Below the pieces are notes generated by a model. It made no database searches. It was not told the origin of the DNA and was given only the letters and a program-made list of their open reading frames with translations. The position numbers were made by a program, and so were the translations under genes. From Rosellinia necatrix (Eukaryota > Ascomycota > Sordariomycetes > Xylariales > Xylariaceae), in NCBI GenBank assembly GCA_021209875.1, contig JAGYVD010000010.1:186001-250000 (forward strand): a DNA stretch of 64,000 nucleotides. Reading direction: 5' to 3'. How positions within the stretch are numbered: position 1 is the stretch's first letter; each line of letters opens with the position of its first letter. Below, piece by piece: positions 45,387 through 57,218 of this stretch.

Positions 45387-47352
45387 AGCCACTATACGTT
45401 GTGTCTTCCGAATGCTATAAATCCCCTCGAGCCTCCAATCTATAGGCAAACATCGAAGGCCAAAAGCGGGCGATGTCCAAGACGCGGGAAGAGGCCTGAG
45501 GGCAAAATATATTTTCCAAATAGGAGGTAATCCGGAAATGAGGCATTAATGAGGGGATGTAAGTGAAGAGGCGGACAAGAGAATAGGTACCAAGCAAATG
45601 GTTATTTCGGTGCTACTGTAAGTATGGATTATCTAACCTGCCCATCTAAGTAAGTAGGTAGGTAGGTACACCACTTAGGTAGGTAGGCACCAGGGCTCTT
45701 TAGGGCTCGGTGAAGACGCATGCATACATACTTACCTACTGTACCCAGTACCTAGGTAGTAGTAGTAGTAATATTAACGTCTAGTCTAGGTGTCTGACCC
45801 AGTACCTAGGTAGGTAGGTAGGTAGGTAGGTAGGTAGGTAAGTAGGCAGATAGGCAGGTACCGAGTCCCCATTTAGCGACCACCCGGGTACTTACCGGCG
45901 TACCTAACCTACCTGTGTGTAGGTCCCTAAGATCAGCAGATGGGTCCCTAAGACCAGTAGATGCCTATAGGTACAGGTAAGTAGGTAGAGTAGGTGGATT
46001 GGTTATTGTATCCTGCCGGCTACATTCGCATTCGGTCGGGAAATCGGGAAGTGTAGATGGGGGTCAGTGCAATAGGTCACCAGCACGGTCGGTGACGCGC
46101 CTGGATAACGACATCAGTGTGCCGGAAGGTGCCTGGACTGACACCTGACTAACCATACATGTGCGTGGGATGGATTCCGATTGGCGGACAGACGGCGGCA
46201 TTACGATGGCATACAGCACTGAACAGGTCAAGTTGCGCTTGCACGTGGGAATCCTCCGCGCGTCTCGTCTCATTCGCCGTTCTCGAAGAAGTCATGCCAA
46301 CAAGGTCCCCGAATTTTATATCTACGCTGCATACCTAACCTACCTCAGATAATTGCATGTTTCACAGAATTCAGGTCCCGTACTACCACAGGTCTAGCTA
46401 GTGGGTATCTAATTTAACCCAATGTAGGTAGGTTACATAAACAAATACCTAGGTACTTAAGGTACTGGGTGACAATTGAGCTTCATGCCTGCCTACCTAC
46501 ACTACTTACACGACTTACCTATCACTTACTGAATCAGTGGGTGGCACACCGCGTGCTGAGTAATGCGGGGTGAGAGCCTTACAGTACCTAGATAGGTACC
46601 TAGAGTATGCATAGGTACTGCAGTGCAGTGGCTTATCGGTGTAAAAGGTCAATCAATGAAGTACCCACCCTTACCCGGAGTACAGTGTAGTACCTATTTG
46701 AAATCCAGGTCCCAAAAATCACTAAAAAAAACCCCTCGATCACGACAACCCGAGGATGTACTCTCATGACAAGGACATACCACCTCCTCGTACTCAGCCT
46801 TATAGCCACCCGTCTCTACAGCCGGTTACATAATTACTGGAATATTCTCGACCAGATTAGGTAGATATCACTAGAACCGACTGAGATAGCTCTAGGGTAT
46901 GTTTAGTATTTCTAAAAGCATTGCATTGCCCCTCCCTGGATCCAAATCACGAGCTCCTTGTCGCATGGGCCTTCACCCCTCCAATTCCCCATTCTCCCAG
47001 TTTTCATTCTCCATCCTCCATCCTTCATCCTTCATCTCACGCGTGGCCATGTCTAGTCGTCGTTAGCCGCCTCTAGGTCTCATCTATATCTCGTCTATAT
47101 CTCGTCTATATCCGTCCTCCGTCCTCCATCCCCCGTCCCCCCCCCCAATCCCCCCGTTCCTACCGTCCGATCGATCCGCACTACCACAATCCGAGCCCCG
47201 ACAACAACACCGCCAAACTGTTTTCCTCTGCCTTTCGACAAGGCCTTCTCCGCGCAGGCGTCCCGAGCGCCTCCCTTGCCGCCCTCGCCACCGCCGGTCT
47301 CCAGCTGAAAGCGAAACAGCCCACTCAGATTCCCAAGATCGCCGCCAGAGGG
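45387..47352. other. Divergent 2-kb intergenic region with repeat island
   Basis: The region lies between the PQ-loop gene (minus) and thioredoxin reductase (plus). No gene is supported. Most of 45640-46480 is CCTAGG/GGTAGGTA repeat. The last ~280 bases are open in frame with the reductase and are described as a finding. Confidence 0.5.
45640..45870. repeat. CCTAGG / GGTAGGTA island with long (GGTA)n run
   Basis: Contains a run of about nine GGTA units near 45805-45840 and the unit 45751-45793 shared with 16214-16259. Looser copies continue to about 46480. Confidence 0.8.
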
Positions 47353-48502
47353 ATGCATAGCAAGGTCGTCATCATCGGCTCCGGGCCCGCTGCCCACACC
47401 GCCGCCGTCTACCTCGCCCGCGCCGAGCTGAAGCCCGTCCTGTACGAGGGCTTCATGGCCAACGGCGTCGCTGCCGGTGGCCAGCTGACCACCACCACCG
47501 ATATCGAGAACTTCCCCGGTTTCCCCAACGGCATCATGGGTGGCCAGTTGATGGTGCGTCGGGCCGTGCCGCCTTCCCGTCGGCGCCATTGCGGCTGCCA
47601 GTCCCCCCCGTTCGCCCGCGTGGCGCTGACACCTGCCATAGGAGGACATGAAGAAGCAGTCGGAACGATTCGGCACCACCATCATCAGCGAGACCGTCTC
47701 GAAACTCGACCTGTCCGAGCGGCCCTTCAAGTACGAGACGGAATGGTCCCCCGGCCAGGTACACACGGCGGATGCCGTCATCCTTGCCACCGGCGCCTCC
47801 GCGCGACGGCTCGGGCTTGCGGGCGAGGAGAAATACTGGCAGAGCGGTGTCAGTGCCTGCGCTGTCTGTGATGGTGCCGTCCCCATCTTTCGCAACAAGC
47901 CGCTGGTGGTCATCGGTGGCGGAGACAGCGCCGCCGAGGAGGCCACCTTCCTGACCAAGTACGGCAGCCACGTCACTGTTCTGGTGCGGAGGGATCAGCT
48001 GCGCGCCAGCAGCATCATGGCCAAGCGCCTGCTGAACCACCCCAAGGTCACCGTGCGCTTCCACTCCAAGGGCGTGGAGATTAAGGGTGACGGCAAAATC
48101 ATGACCCACCTCACCATCGAGAATACCGTCACCGGTGAGCAGGAGACGATAGATGCCAATGGGTTGTTCTACGCCGTCGGGCACGATCCGGCCACGGCGC
48201 TGGTCAAGGGCCAGCTAGAGACCGACGCCGAGGGCTACGTCGTCACCAAGCCTGGCACCCCCATGACCAGCGTCGAGGGCGTCTTTGCTGCTGGCGATGT
48301 ACAGGATAAGAGATACAGACAGGCCATCACGAGTGCTGGTAAGTTTACTTATCTCCCGACCCCTTACGATATGGCCTCGTGACCCGTACTAACTAGTGTT
48401 GGCTGCCCAGGATCCGGTTGTATGGCCGCCCTAGACGCTGAAAAATTCCTTTCGGAGCTCGAAGAAGACGGCCGCGAGGACTCTGCCAAGGGCAAGATTT
48501 AA
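47353..48502 (+). CDS. trr1: Thioredoxin reductase
   Basis: Proposed join 47353..47553, 47642..48338 and 48411..48502, 329 residues from [20 protein letters not shown]. The FAD motif GSGPAAHTA, the redox pair Cys140-Ala-Val-Cys143-Asp (SACAVCDGA), the NADPH motif GGGDSAAEE and the C-terminal FAD contact [20 protein letters not shown] are all present and complete. This is the low-molecular-weight, bacterial/fungal type. It reduces thioredoxin with NADPH; in Neurospora the homologue is cys-9. The frame remains open for 92 codons upstream without any ATG; the last part reads like a mitochondrial presequence (see findings). Confidence 0.95.
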
Positions 48503-49517
48503 GATCCCGTCTGCATGCCGTCAACGCCATAACCAATAGTCGTTATCCGATAGAACTGTGCTGGCAGCGTTTGTGCCGACATTGTAGACAGCATTTGGCC
48601 CATCCATATCATATATAGACAGATACCATATAAACGTCATCACACCACACCACAACCTCCCGTCGCCTCGTTCGCTGAGAAGCCTAGCCCTCACAGTGAC
48701 TGCAGTACTCTGTTTTCTTTTCTTGTCGACAAATGGCTTGAAAACCGGGATAGATAGAGATGATGAGGGCACGGTATCTTACCTGGCCTGTTCTATCCCT
48801 GCCAGCTTGATAGGGGCGCTGACCGCCGCCCCCTCTCCCTCTCCTTTCTCTCTCCCTCTTATCTACCCTACCGTCAGGAACACCATAAACACCGAATAAG
48901 ACAATAGGGGAAGCTATAGCCAGGCGCACATCCGTTCCAATTAGTGATTTCTTCAGGCATGTCCCTGTACTGTGGTTGTACGCTAATCTTCACGGCTTCA
49001 CGGGGGATAGTACTCTATCATCCTTTCGCTGGACAGGTTTGGCATCCGTTGTTCATATCCCTAATCCATGCGGAGGTGAGCGCTGTCAGATGACGTCCCT
49101 GTTAGTTATAGATCAGCAATAGTGGAATTGCTTTTTCCTATATCCCCCGGACTAAGTTCGATTAAGCTAATGAATCTAAGGACGCTAGAAACATTGGCGG
49201 TATAAAGGTGGTATAAACGATAACTACCGCTTATTACCTCATCTACCCAGATCGCTTCACCGTGTCCTACAAACCCCCGTCTCTTACATTCGCTACTTTC
49301 GTCTCCTTATCCCTTTGTTTCCCCGCCTTTCCGTTTCCCAAATCTATTTCAACCGTCATCTTCGTCCACCTTCTTCCCTTCTTCTCCAAACACCACCACC
49401 ACCACCAACATCACCTTCAACATCACCTTCAACACCACCCACAGTCACCCACGCGTTAACATCGCACCTCCCAACTAGCTATTTCAACCAATCTTCTACG
49501 TCACTCTGCCCACCAAG
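48503..49517. other. Intergenic, no gene seen
   Basis: About 1 kb holding the reductase 3' end and the promoter of the small Tyr-rich protein. The last ~200 bases are CT- and CA-rich (CACCACCACC, CATCACCTTCAA), typical of a fungal 5' leader. Confidence 0.5.
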
Positions 49518-50092
49518 ATGCCTAGAGGTCAAGGCTACTCGTACAACAGCTCCGGCACTAACAGCCAGGTAAGTAAACCCGCCATCAATCACGATTCAGG
49601 GCAGCTTAAAACCTACGTCACTACCCCCATTATCCTCCTATCGCCTCCCCACTACCCATCAATGGCATCTACTAACAAGGGGCGCAGGGCAATCACTACT
49701 GCTCTCGCGACTACGGTAGCGACGCGTCCAACTCCAACTCGTACCACTACTCCAACACGTAAGTCTAAGCTGGAATTCAAACCCCCCCGCCATACCTTCG
49801 AGCTCTTCAATCTTCTATTCCATCCTCATTCTCATCCTCGTCCCTATCTTACACCCGATCCCCGGTCTGTAATCAAGGGAAACCCCACGCATAGAGAGCA
49901 AGTAGTCGCCACCGATCGGAGTCAGGACCGTGAGTGAAGCTAATATCCGTGTTGTTGAACAGCAATGGCTCGTACTACTACTCCAACCCCAACGGTAGCT
50001 CGTACTACAACAATGGACAAGGCAGCTCGACTTACACCCCGCCCTCTGGCAACACCGGCTCGTCGGGCTCGTCGGGCTCTGGCAAGAAATAG
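49518..50092 (+). CDS. Small Tyr/Asn/Gly/Ser-rich protein, three exons
   Basis: Proposed join 49518..49568, 49688..49758 and 49963..50092, 83 residues. The protein starts MPRGQGYSYNSSGTNSQ, continues GNHYCSRDYGSDASNSNSYH and contains two imperfect repeats, NGSYYYSNPNGSSYYNNG, before a Gly/Ser tail ending GSGKK. All introns (119 and 204 bases) are GT-AG and the phases close. There is no membrane segment or signal peptide. Small proteins with repeated 'YYYxNPDGSxYYN' patterns occur across filamentous ascomycetes without a known function, and this appears to be one. It is invisible to simple ORF calling because no exon is longer than 130 bases. The clean splice phases and the CT/CA-rich leader support expression. 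Confidence 0.75.
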
Positions 50093-53000
50093 AAGGCCAT
50101 GATTCGTCGGCCCCTGTCCCCTCTCCCTCGTCTTCTTTCAACGCCGGGTGGGACAGGGGAACCCCGGCACTCAAGGCAGCTCTCCCGAGATATACCGCCT
50201 GGAACCTGGTCGTGATGCCTTTGCGTGAAGGCTGGCCAGACGACGGAGGAATAGAGCCTCGTGCATAGGGGCAGGAACACGCGTGTAATTTAAACTGAAT
50301 AGTGCGCTTGCCTTGATAGCACCAATTGATCACGGAACCTCGTGGGGGTCCTAGTGAAAGCAAATGGTAAAAGAGTCCTTCCCGAGCCCACACACCCGGC
50401 CATAATTAGACTTAAGTTTCTTGCATGCCGCCACTAGACTAGCCCTTTCACTCGTCCGTTAGCCTCGGCCATATGGAACTATGTGCCCCGATCTAGTCAG
50501 ATGAGTACGCAATCCCCGCAACAGATTGAACATTAGGGGCAAACCCGCCCGGACATTGGAGGGTAAAAAGGATGATGTATGAGAAGCGGAGGGATTAATC
50601 CCAGCCATCCGGTGGACTAACTTAAGCACAGCGCCAGGTTTACACCTTCTGTCACTGATTTACACCTTCGCATCTCCCACCTCCCCCGGCATCAGTCGAA
50701 ACTTTGCTAGTTACTATCCAGAGCAGCCCATGCATCTCTAAGTAGATTACGCTACTAGGCAGCATGTACATATAAGCCGTACTTACATTCACTACCCTTC
50801 TTAGTTCAATCCATTCTACGGCCAAATCACTGCGGTTTATCACAGCTAAACCACCCACGATAGTTCATATATATTCCCTACTTATATTGCTCGTGATCCA
50901 AATGGTATACTAGGCCAATCTCTATCCCCCGAGCCATTATTCACTAAATAGGACCCCCTCCCCTCAGCTCACTTAGTACATTATCGAACCTCTATCGCGG
51001 TTCCTTTCACTAGCAAATATTGTTCGTCACTGGCGTTATATGTAACACATAGTGAGTCCGGACCAAATTATCTACGGAGATTTTCGAAACTGGATGGCTT
51101 GGCTAACTACCCCGGTCTTTATAAGCCAGTCACCGAGTATGTTCTTCCTCGACACATTACGCACAAAACTGCCCCCTAGGCACTGTTAAGCCTGCAAGGT
51201 GGTCTACAGATTTTATTTTAATTAAAATTCATTTTAGTTAAGCAAACTAGTGGATATTAATAACAACAGCAACAATTATCCGTTCCGTTACCGTTAGATA
51301 TAGGAATGACCCCTATACTTCCCACTGGAAGATCCAGATGTAATTAATAATAAAACCTGATTTACCAATACAGTCGAAGGTGGGCTCTATAGGCCAAAAT
51401 AGTAGCCATCTAAACATTGGGCCAGTAATATACATAAACAGCGGAGTTTTCGAAATGATCGTGGCCCGGCCGAATCAGCCCCTTATGTCGACCTACCTAC
51501 CACCTGTCCAGCCTATTCCACGGCAACAATCATCAAACAGCACGAATAGAGATTATTCGCCTGACCGGAGCAGTCTATGACAAGCTTATAACTATTATTA
51601 GCTAGCGTTGCCATTTCGAGATGTTTGAATCCTACAATATATTAATAAAAGCTTGGGTTGTTTTTTTAAACTTTCTTCTATTTTATAAAAAGCAGTACAA
51701 TTATACCAATCCTCGAAAATATATTAAAAAATTTTTTAATTCTCGTCTAAAGCTTATAAACTCTTTTCCTTTGGCTAGAAAAGAGCTGTGTGTACTCTTA
51801 AAAAATTTCAACAAACACAGATAACGTTATAGTAGTTTCTTCTTACACCATTACAAGAAGGCCAAGGTCTATGACCTGTTTCTAATTGTATATTTTCCTG
51901 TTATCGAGAGAAATCGCCTCCGGTATCTTCTATTCTGCAGCAATCCAGGTTTATATAGCTTGTGGTGGGATTACGGTTCTAAGATCCTTATAGTGACCTA
52001 CCCTTCGACATTCACAAGGTTAGGGATGATTTTGTAGTCAGCTTACGGCCTTTTGGCGAAATTCCACATCTATTTGCACGGGGTGATTCAGCTATGCGCG
52101 TCGATTGAACCTGGGGTATGCCGACAACTTGATTCACGCTTCAGTCGAAAGCATAAGTCCACGTATACCTAGAGGCGAAACGCTTAGCAATTAGCAGCCA
52201 ACATCAAAGACCTCTACTATAATACACAGGCAATCATTACAAGTCCCTGGCAATTTCAGCTACCCTAACTCTGGCGACTCTTTAGCCACCATGCATTTGC
52301 GTATCAGCAACCTTCTTGGACAATACAAAGCCTGCTTTCTTGAGCCGTCTGCTACAGAAGCTTGTCAGCAGTTAACTTTATATTTATGCGGCTAGCGACA
52401 ACCCCTAGTAAGACGACTGGGGTGGTAGGAATGTAAATTTAATCACATTGCCAGCCGTCTTTCACCGAACATATCCGGCTAGAAGAAAGAAAGCATACCA
52501 GGTGTGCCATGGTAGGCTTACGCCAGCCCGTCCCATGCAAACCAAACAGTCACAGGACACGTGGACTTTCTTGGTAATACTACATCATCGTACATTGTGG
52601 TCGTTGTTTGTTCACTGCCGTTCTCGACGATAAGGGCTGTCTGTAGGCGGGGCCGGGGGCTTACACCCAGTCGCTACCAGGCTACGGCCGTGACCAAGAT
52701 TAACTTGGCCACGAACTAGAAAGACGTTGTATTCGAGATGGGGAGGAGGGTTCCCTGCTGTCTGGTCACTGGGTAGCTGAAATATCGCGCTGGGTTTACA
52801 TGCCCTCTTTGCTCTTTGCAATCAACCTGGGATAGTGTAAAGGGAGGTACAACCTACAGTGTCGAGTGGTTACCTACTACGGTGGGCTTCGTGTCAATTA
52901 CTAGGATCCATCCCATCTACAACTTCGCTTTTCGACTGCTACAATAGCTGTCTTATCCCCTCGGCTCATGGTCCCAACAAGGGATATCCCATGCGCCACT

Positions 53001-53713
53001 TCCTAGGGCTGTGTAAGATATAGAGTTGAAGGGGTTGCATTCCGGTGATAGTAGTGATTGTGAGGTAAACTTTCTATTCATTGCCTACTCCATCCTCTCT
53101 ACCTATACAAGTATAACCCGCTTGCTATAATTAATTGCCACCTTAGATTTGACCACATGGCTCCTCGGTTCGAGATGTTTCAGTAGCTTAGATCAATAAC
53201 AACAGTAACTGCGAGCGGACCCTTGCTGTTGTATTTTTTTTTTTTTTTTGGCTAAGCCCGGCTCTTTCCCCTAACCCTATTCTTGATTTCACATGATACT
53301 ATCAAACCCGGGGAGGCTGTTAGCGAAACACTGCACGGGCGAATAACCTCGAAACCTTGAGTGTTCAGTAGAATTCTTCACCCCCGGGCGAAACCCTATT
53401 CTCAACTTTAAATGGCTCGGTCGGAGGCAAATACGGGCAGGCAATAGAGCGGGACAGGTATAATATCGGGTTGATCTCCTCGCGGGGCATCTGCCTACCT
53501 ACCTACCTAGGTAGTGGTAAAGAGGTCCTCCTTTGTTGCAATCGCCAGCTCCAACCCGTGCGACAATACCCTACCCTACCACGCCTTTCCTTCCTTCCAT
53601 TTTTAAGCATCACGTTTTCACCGGGGCTGTCGTCTGACCACGAGTGCCGTTGCGCTCAGACTACCTTATCGTGATACTACTATCTTGACGCATCTCAACC
53701 TTCTTAGCTTATC
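50093..53713. other. Gene-poor 3.6-kb region
   Basis: No supported gene. 51190-51850 is very AT-rich, with one 67-codon frame (51621-51824) whose Lys/Asn/Phe/Tyr composition simply mirrors base composition. A T-run lies at 53227-53249 and a small CCTAGG island at 53495-53515. It could hold decayed transposon DNA, but I recognised no transposase or terminal repeat. Confidence 0.45.
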
Positions 53714-54835
53714 ATGGCTGGGGCGTCGGAGCTACCGGATGAGGCCCCGAGGCTACGGATTGCGAGGTCGAGGCCAAACAATAGCATACGGTTCACGATG
53801 GAAGATGAAAACGATGGAGGCGATGGAGAAGGAGGCGAATATTACATGAAGCTGCGCGACCTGGCGGCACCGTCCACCGCATATCAAGCCGGTCTCCTAG
53901 CCCCATATTATCGGCCTGTAGAAGGCGTTGGTGGGACTCCTGGTAGGCACCCAAGTCAGCTGTATCCACCAATGGGCGACGACCCTGTGTATACGCAGAT
54001 GCCGGCCCGGTACTTTCCGCCGTCGCATGCACCCGGCCCATTTTGCCGCACCGGGACCCCAAGCTCCGAGGCCCCAAGTCAGCCGGATCGGCCGCTGGGG
54101 TGGATCACTCCTACAGGGATGCCGGCCTACTACTTCCGGCAGCCGCTTCACTTTGGCGCCTGGCCGAACAACGCTAGGGTCTCCAACTATGATGCCAGGG
54201 GCAATGGTGGCGAGGGAAGTGTTGGCCGCGGTCTCTCGGCCCCCCGGCCGGAGCCCGTCCGGCAGAGCACTCAAATGACTGCGACTGGTCTCCCAATGGC
54301 GCAACTGGGTGTAAGGAGGGGCGGGGGCGAGAGGCCATATTGGGCAGAGGATGCGACAACTTTCGAAGACACGCTGTTCGGTCTCGGGCCCTGTGCCGCC
54401 GCTCTGCACAGGGAGCCAGACAGGTTTGACATAGAGAACGAGCATCGGAACAGAGAGAAAGAATATTGGAACGGGATGAGGATACCGTACGAGGCGGAGA
54501 TGAAAGAGCAGGACAAGGCGGACAAGGCCGGGGTCCACGACCTTGTGAAAGGGCTTGAGAGTATTTTCGGGAGGAGCGACTCCCAGGGCCAGTCGGACAA
54601 TGTGGGCGAGCCGGTGGGCGAGCCGGTGGACGAGCCGGTGGACGAGCCGGTGGACGAGCCGGTGGACGAGCCGGTGGACGAGCCGGTGGACGAGCCGGTG
54701 GACGAGCCGGTGGACGAGCCGGTGGACGAGCCGGTGGACGAGCCGGTGGATAAGCCGGTGGACGGGTCGGACACAGTGGTGGAGAACGAAGTGAACGAGC
54801 CGGGCCGGACATCGTCACGCCAACCTTCACACTAA
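53714..54835 (+). CDS. Hypothetical protein with (Asp-Glu-Pro-Val)n repeat
   Basis: This is a 373-residue single-exon protein with no recognised domain. The N-terminal half is Pro/Gly/Tyr-rich, with two loosely related segments (MPARYFPPSHAPGP and MPAYYFRQPLHFG). A charged helical stretch (NEHRNREKEYWNGM...EMKEQDKADK) precedes 13 copies of a four-residue repeat: GEPV twice, DEPV ten times, DKPV once. The DNA repeat is 12 bases, so length changes keep the frame. No signal peptide or membrane segment is seen. Proline every fourth residue would give an extended, acidic tail. It could be a lineage-specific gene; function unknown. Confidence 0.6.
   Translation: MAGASELPDEAPRLRIARSRPNNSIRFTMEDENDGGDGEGGEYYMKLRDLAAPSTAYQAGLLAPYYRPVEGVGGTPGRHPSQLYPPMGDDPVYTQMPARYFPPSHAPGPFCRTGTPSSEAPSQPDRPLGWITPTGMPAYYFRQPLHFGAWPNNARVSNYDARGNGGEGSVGRGLSAPRPEPVRQSTQMTATGLPMAQLGVRRGGGERPYWAEDATTFEDTLFGLGPCAAALHREPDRFDIENEHRNREKEYWNGMRIPYEAEMKEQDKADKAGVHDLVKGLESIFGRSDSQGQSDNVGEPVGEPVDEPVDEPVDEPVDEPVDEPVDEPVDEPVDEPVDEPVDEPVDKPVDGSDTVVENEVNEPGRTSSRQPSH
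54605..54760 (+). repeat. 12-bp coding minisatellite, 13 copies
   Basis: Unit GACGAGCCGGTG, with GGC as the first codon in the first two copies and GATAAG in the last. The ten central copies are identical, which suggests recent expansion or gene-conversion-like homogenisation. Confidence 0.95.
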
Positions 54836-55902
54836 GTTCCACACCGCTAATCTTCATTCACTCAGTTGGTTTTGATCGTCGTAGTACGTACGAAGTATAT
54901 ATCGTCTTCAGACGTCTTGGCGGCGGTTCGGAGGGATTTGAAGAACGATGATGCTAATGCAAGGCGGACGGGTACCTACTTGCTTGTAGGTCCAGATAGT
55001 TAGTGTTCAGGCAGCCAAGAGATGGCATGCTGGGGCATCTCGTCTATTGAGTGGGTAAACTAACCCAATCCCCACTATTTCAGGGGTTCACCGAGTGTGG
55101 TGTACGCACACTAGTAAGGGTGTGCAGTGCATTTGTACGTTACATGGACTACTGTACACTACTTCCTAATCTCATGTACAACTACCTAGGTACTAGTGTT
55201 ATATTATATAAGGGCAGGAAATACTACTTAGTTAGGTAATGTAAATAATTCAAAGCCGATATCCAATCAAGTTGGGAGGGTTTCTGTTTCTGGGATTTGG
55301 TGAAGTCATACCGTTGCATTATAGCTATCCGTAACCTTGAACACGGCTACAGGTACCTAGGTACACTATAGGGGCCAATACGGGTCTTGCATCAGTACAC
55401 GTACAATCCGAGACTAGCACGCATCTGAAGGGAAAAGGTGCCGAATGGGGATGGCGAATTGTTTATTGTACATCTGTTAGGTATTGGAAGTACCTACTAC
55501 GTAGGTACCTCTCTAATCTGGACTAGGTACCTAGGTAGGTAGTGTGCAAGGACCCACTAGTAAGGACTTACACTACACACACAACACTAGCAAGGTTGTC
55601 GCCTTTTTTTTGGGGAGCCGAGCCGGGTATTTTTATGCGCGACATTAACAGGCATCTTTGCTTTTCCTTGCTTTGCTTCGTTCTGCCCTCATCTACGCTA
55701 AACCATCACGTTTCTTGTTTTCCGCAGCCGTGTTGCACGTACCGATCCGAATTCATGCGGGGGCCAGACCGTTCGTCTCCCGAGTTCTCCCATCACTAGA
55801 CTAGATCTTCTTTGGCTCTCGCTATAGCGTCCGTCTCAACTGCTGTTTTATTCCGTCACCCGTGTTCTTGACGCGCTCGTGCCAAGCCCTGGGCAAGCCG
55901 AC
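54836..55902. other. Intergenic with CCTAGG island
   Basis: About 1.07 kb without a supported gene. CCTAGG/GGTACCTA words cluster at 55175-55545. The last ~250 bases are pyrimidine-rich and probably form the leader of the next gene. Confidence 0.5.
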
Positions 55903-57218
55903 ATGGCCAAACTCGCCTTCGCTACTGCAGCTAGCCTGCTGCTCGCTACCGTCCATGCCATGCCGAATCCCACCCTCCAGCCCAGAGCCACCGACGTCTC
56001 GTTGGGGCCGTGGGTGACGGTGAACGAGGAGGGCAGGGCCTCGACCGTCACGCCTGTCCTGACCACCATCTCTGGCACGCCGACCGTCCTATCCGGTGCT
56101 CCCCACGACGTCACGGCCACCGTATTCACATATACGAGCTACGGCAAGGTCATCACCACCACGGCCTCTACGCCGCCCGGCCCTACCGCCACCGGCGGCG
56201 GTAGCGGCAGCGGCTCGTTTGCGCTCTGCGACAATCTCGATGGCCCGTTCGCGCCCTGGTGCCGTCCCAACGGCGAGACACCGCTCTACGTCGGCACTAC
56301 GTATTATTGTACCACCTCCCACCCCCGCCTCCGCCTCCGCCCTCGCCAGGAGAGAAGAAACGGCGTCCCGTGATGGGCACCTTGGCTAACATGTCCCTCG
56401 CAGTTACCTGGAACCCTGATTTCTTCCCCGCCAGCAACTCGAGCGACCTGAGCAACCCGACCAACCCGACCAACTCGAGCACCTCGAGCAACTCCACCGT
56501 CTCGAACGTTCCGACCGTCCAGATTGTCGGGAACCACATCAACAAGACCGACGGCACCGTCAGGCTTGACTCACCCGCCTTCATGTCTCAGTTTACCATG
56601 GCCCGCCTGGGGTACGTGGCCATCGAGATCACCGACCAGCCTCTCCTGTACCAGGGGTCTCAGAACATCAGCACCGTGTTGGTCGGCGTCATCAATGGCA
56701 CGAGGAAGGAGTTGCCGGGTCCCGTCGTTACCATCATGAGGCGGCCGGGACCGACGTCGGATTCCAAGGGCAAGTTACCTCAGGGTGCGGCGCTGTACAT
56801 CGCCCTCCCCACCGTGTTCGGCTTTATCGGGGCCATCGTGCTGGGGACCTGTCTTTGGAACCGTCACCAGCGCCGCATCCAGCTCCCGAGTGTCATGGGC
56901 CGCAACTACGACGTCAGCAAGACGGGCCGTTCCCGTTTCGGGCTGAAGAAGCGGAACAGGGCGGCCAAGGCCAGCGAACGCATCCAGCTCATGGAGCGCG
57001 AGATTGCGGCCGAGGGCGGGGATGTCTACCGCGACCTCCCCGATCCCGCGGACCGACCCAGACGCGACAGCGACGCGCTGGGTAGCCTGGCGAGCACCCC
57101 GACGGACGAGCGGCAGATGCAACTCGGGCACTCGGCCGCGGGGGACGCGTCTCGCACGCCGGCGACCGGAAACACATTCCGCGACGAGCTGAGGAGACAG
57201 GACAGGGAGAGGTCTTAG
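55903..57218 (+). CDS. Single-pass membrane protein with signal peptide
   Basis: Proposed join 55903..56308 and 56404..57218, 406 residues; the 95-base intron has branch CTAAC and acceptor GCAG. The N-terminus MAKLAFATAASLLLATVHA is a clear signal peptide. The ectodomain has a Ser/Thr-rich part, a Cys pair (ALCDNLDGPFAPWCRPNG), then FTWNPDFFPASN and several Asn-X-Ser/Thr glycosylation sites. One transmembrane segment, ALYIALPTVFGFIGAIVLG, is followed by a basic cytoplasmic tail with KTGRSRFGLKKRNRAAK. The layout suggests a plasma-membrane or secretory-pathway surface protein conserved in filamentous fungi; I do not recognise a named family. It is not a Wsc sensor, since the WSC cysteine pattern is absent. 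Confidence 0.75.

Noticed and set aside
51621..51824. 67-codon Lys/Asn/Phe/Tyr-rich frame that might be a transposase relic.
   Set aside because: Composition follows the AT content; no catalytic motif or terminal repeats.
52448..52633. Frame with a VCHGRL segment that faintly recalls a transposon zinc-finger tail.
   Set aside because: Cysteine spacing does not match any family I know and no neighbouring transposase is visible.
54174..54857. Minus-strand frames reading (Pro-Pro-Ala-Arg)n and (Ser-Thr-Gly-Ser)n.
   Set aside because: They are products of the 12-bp repeat being open in several frames; the plus frame has normal codon use outside the repeat.
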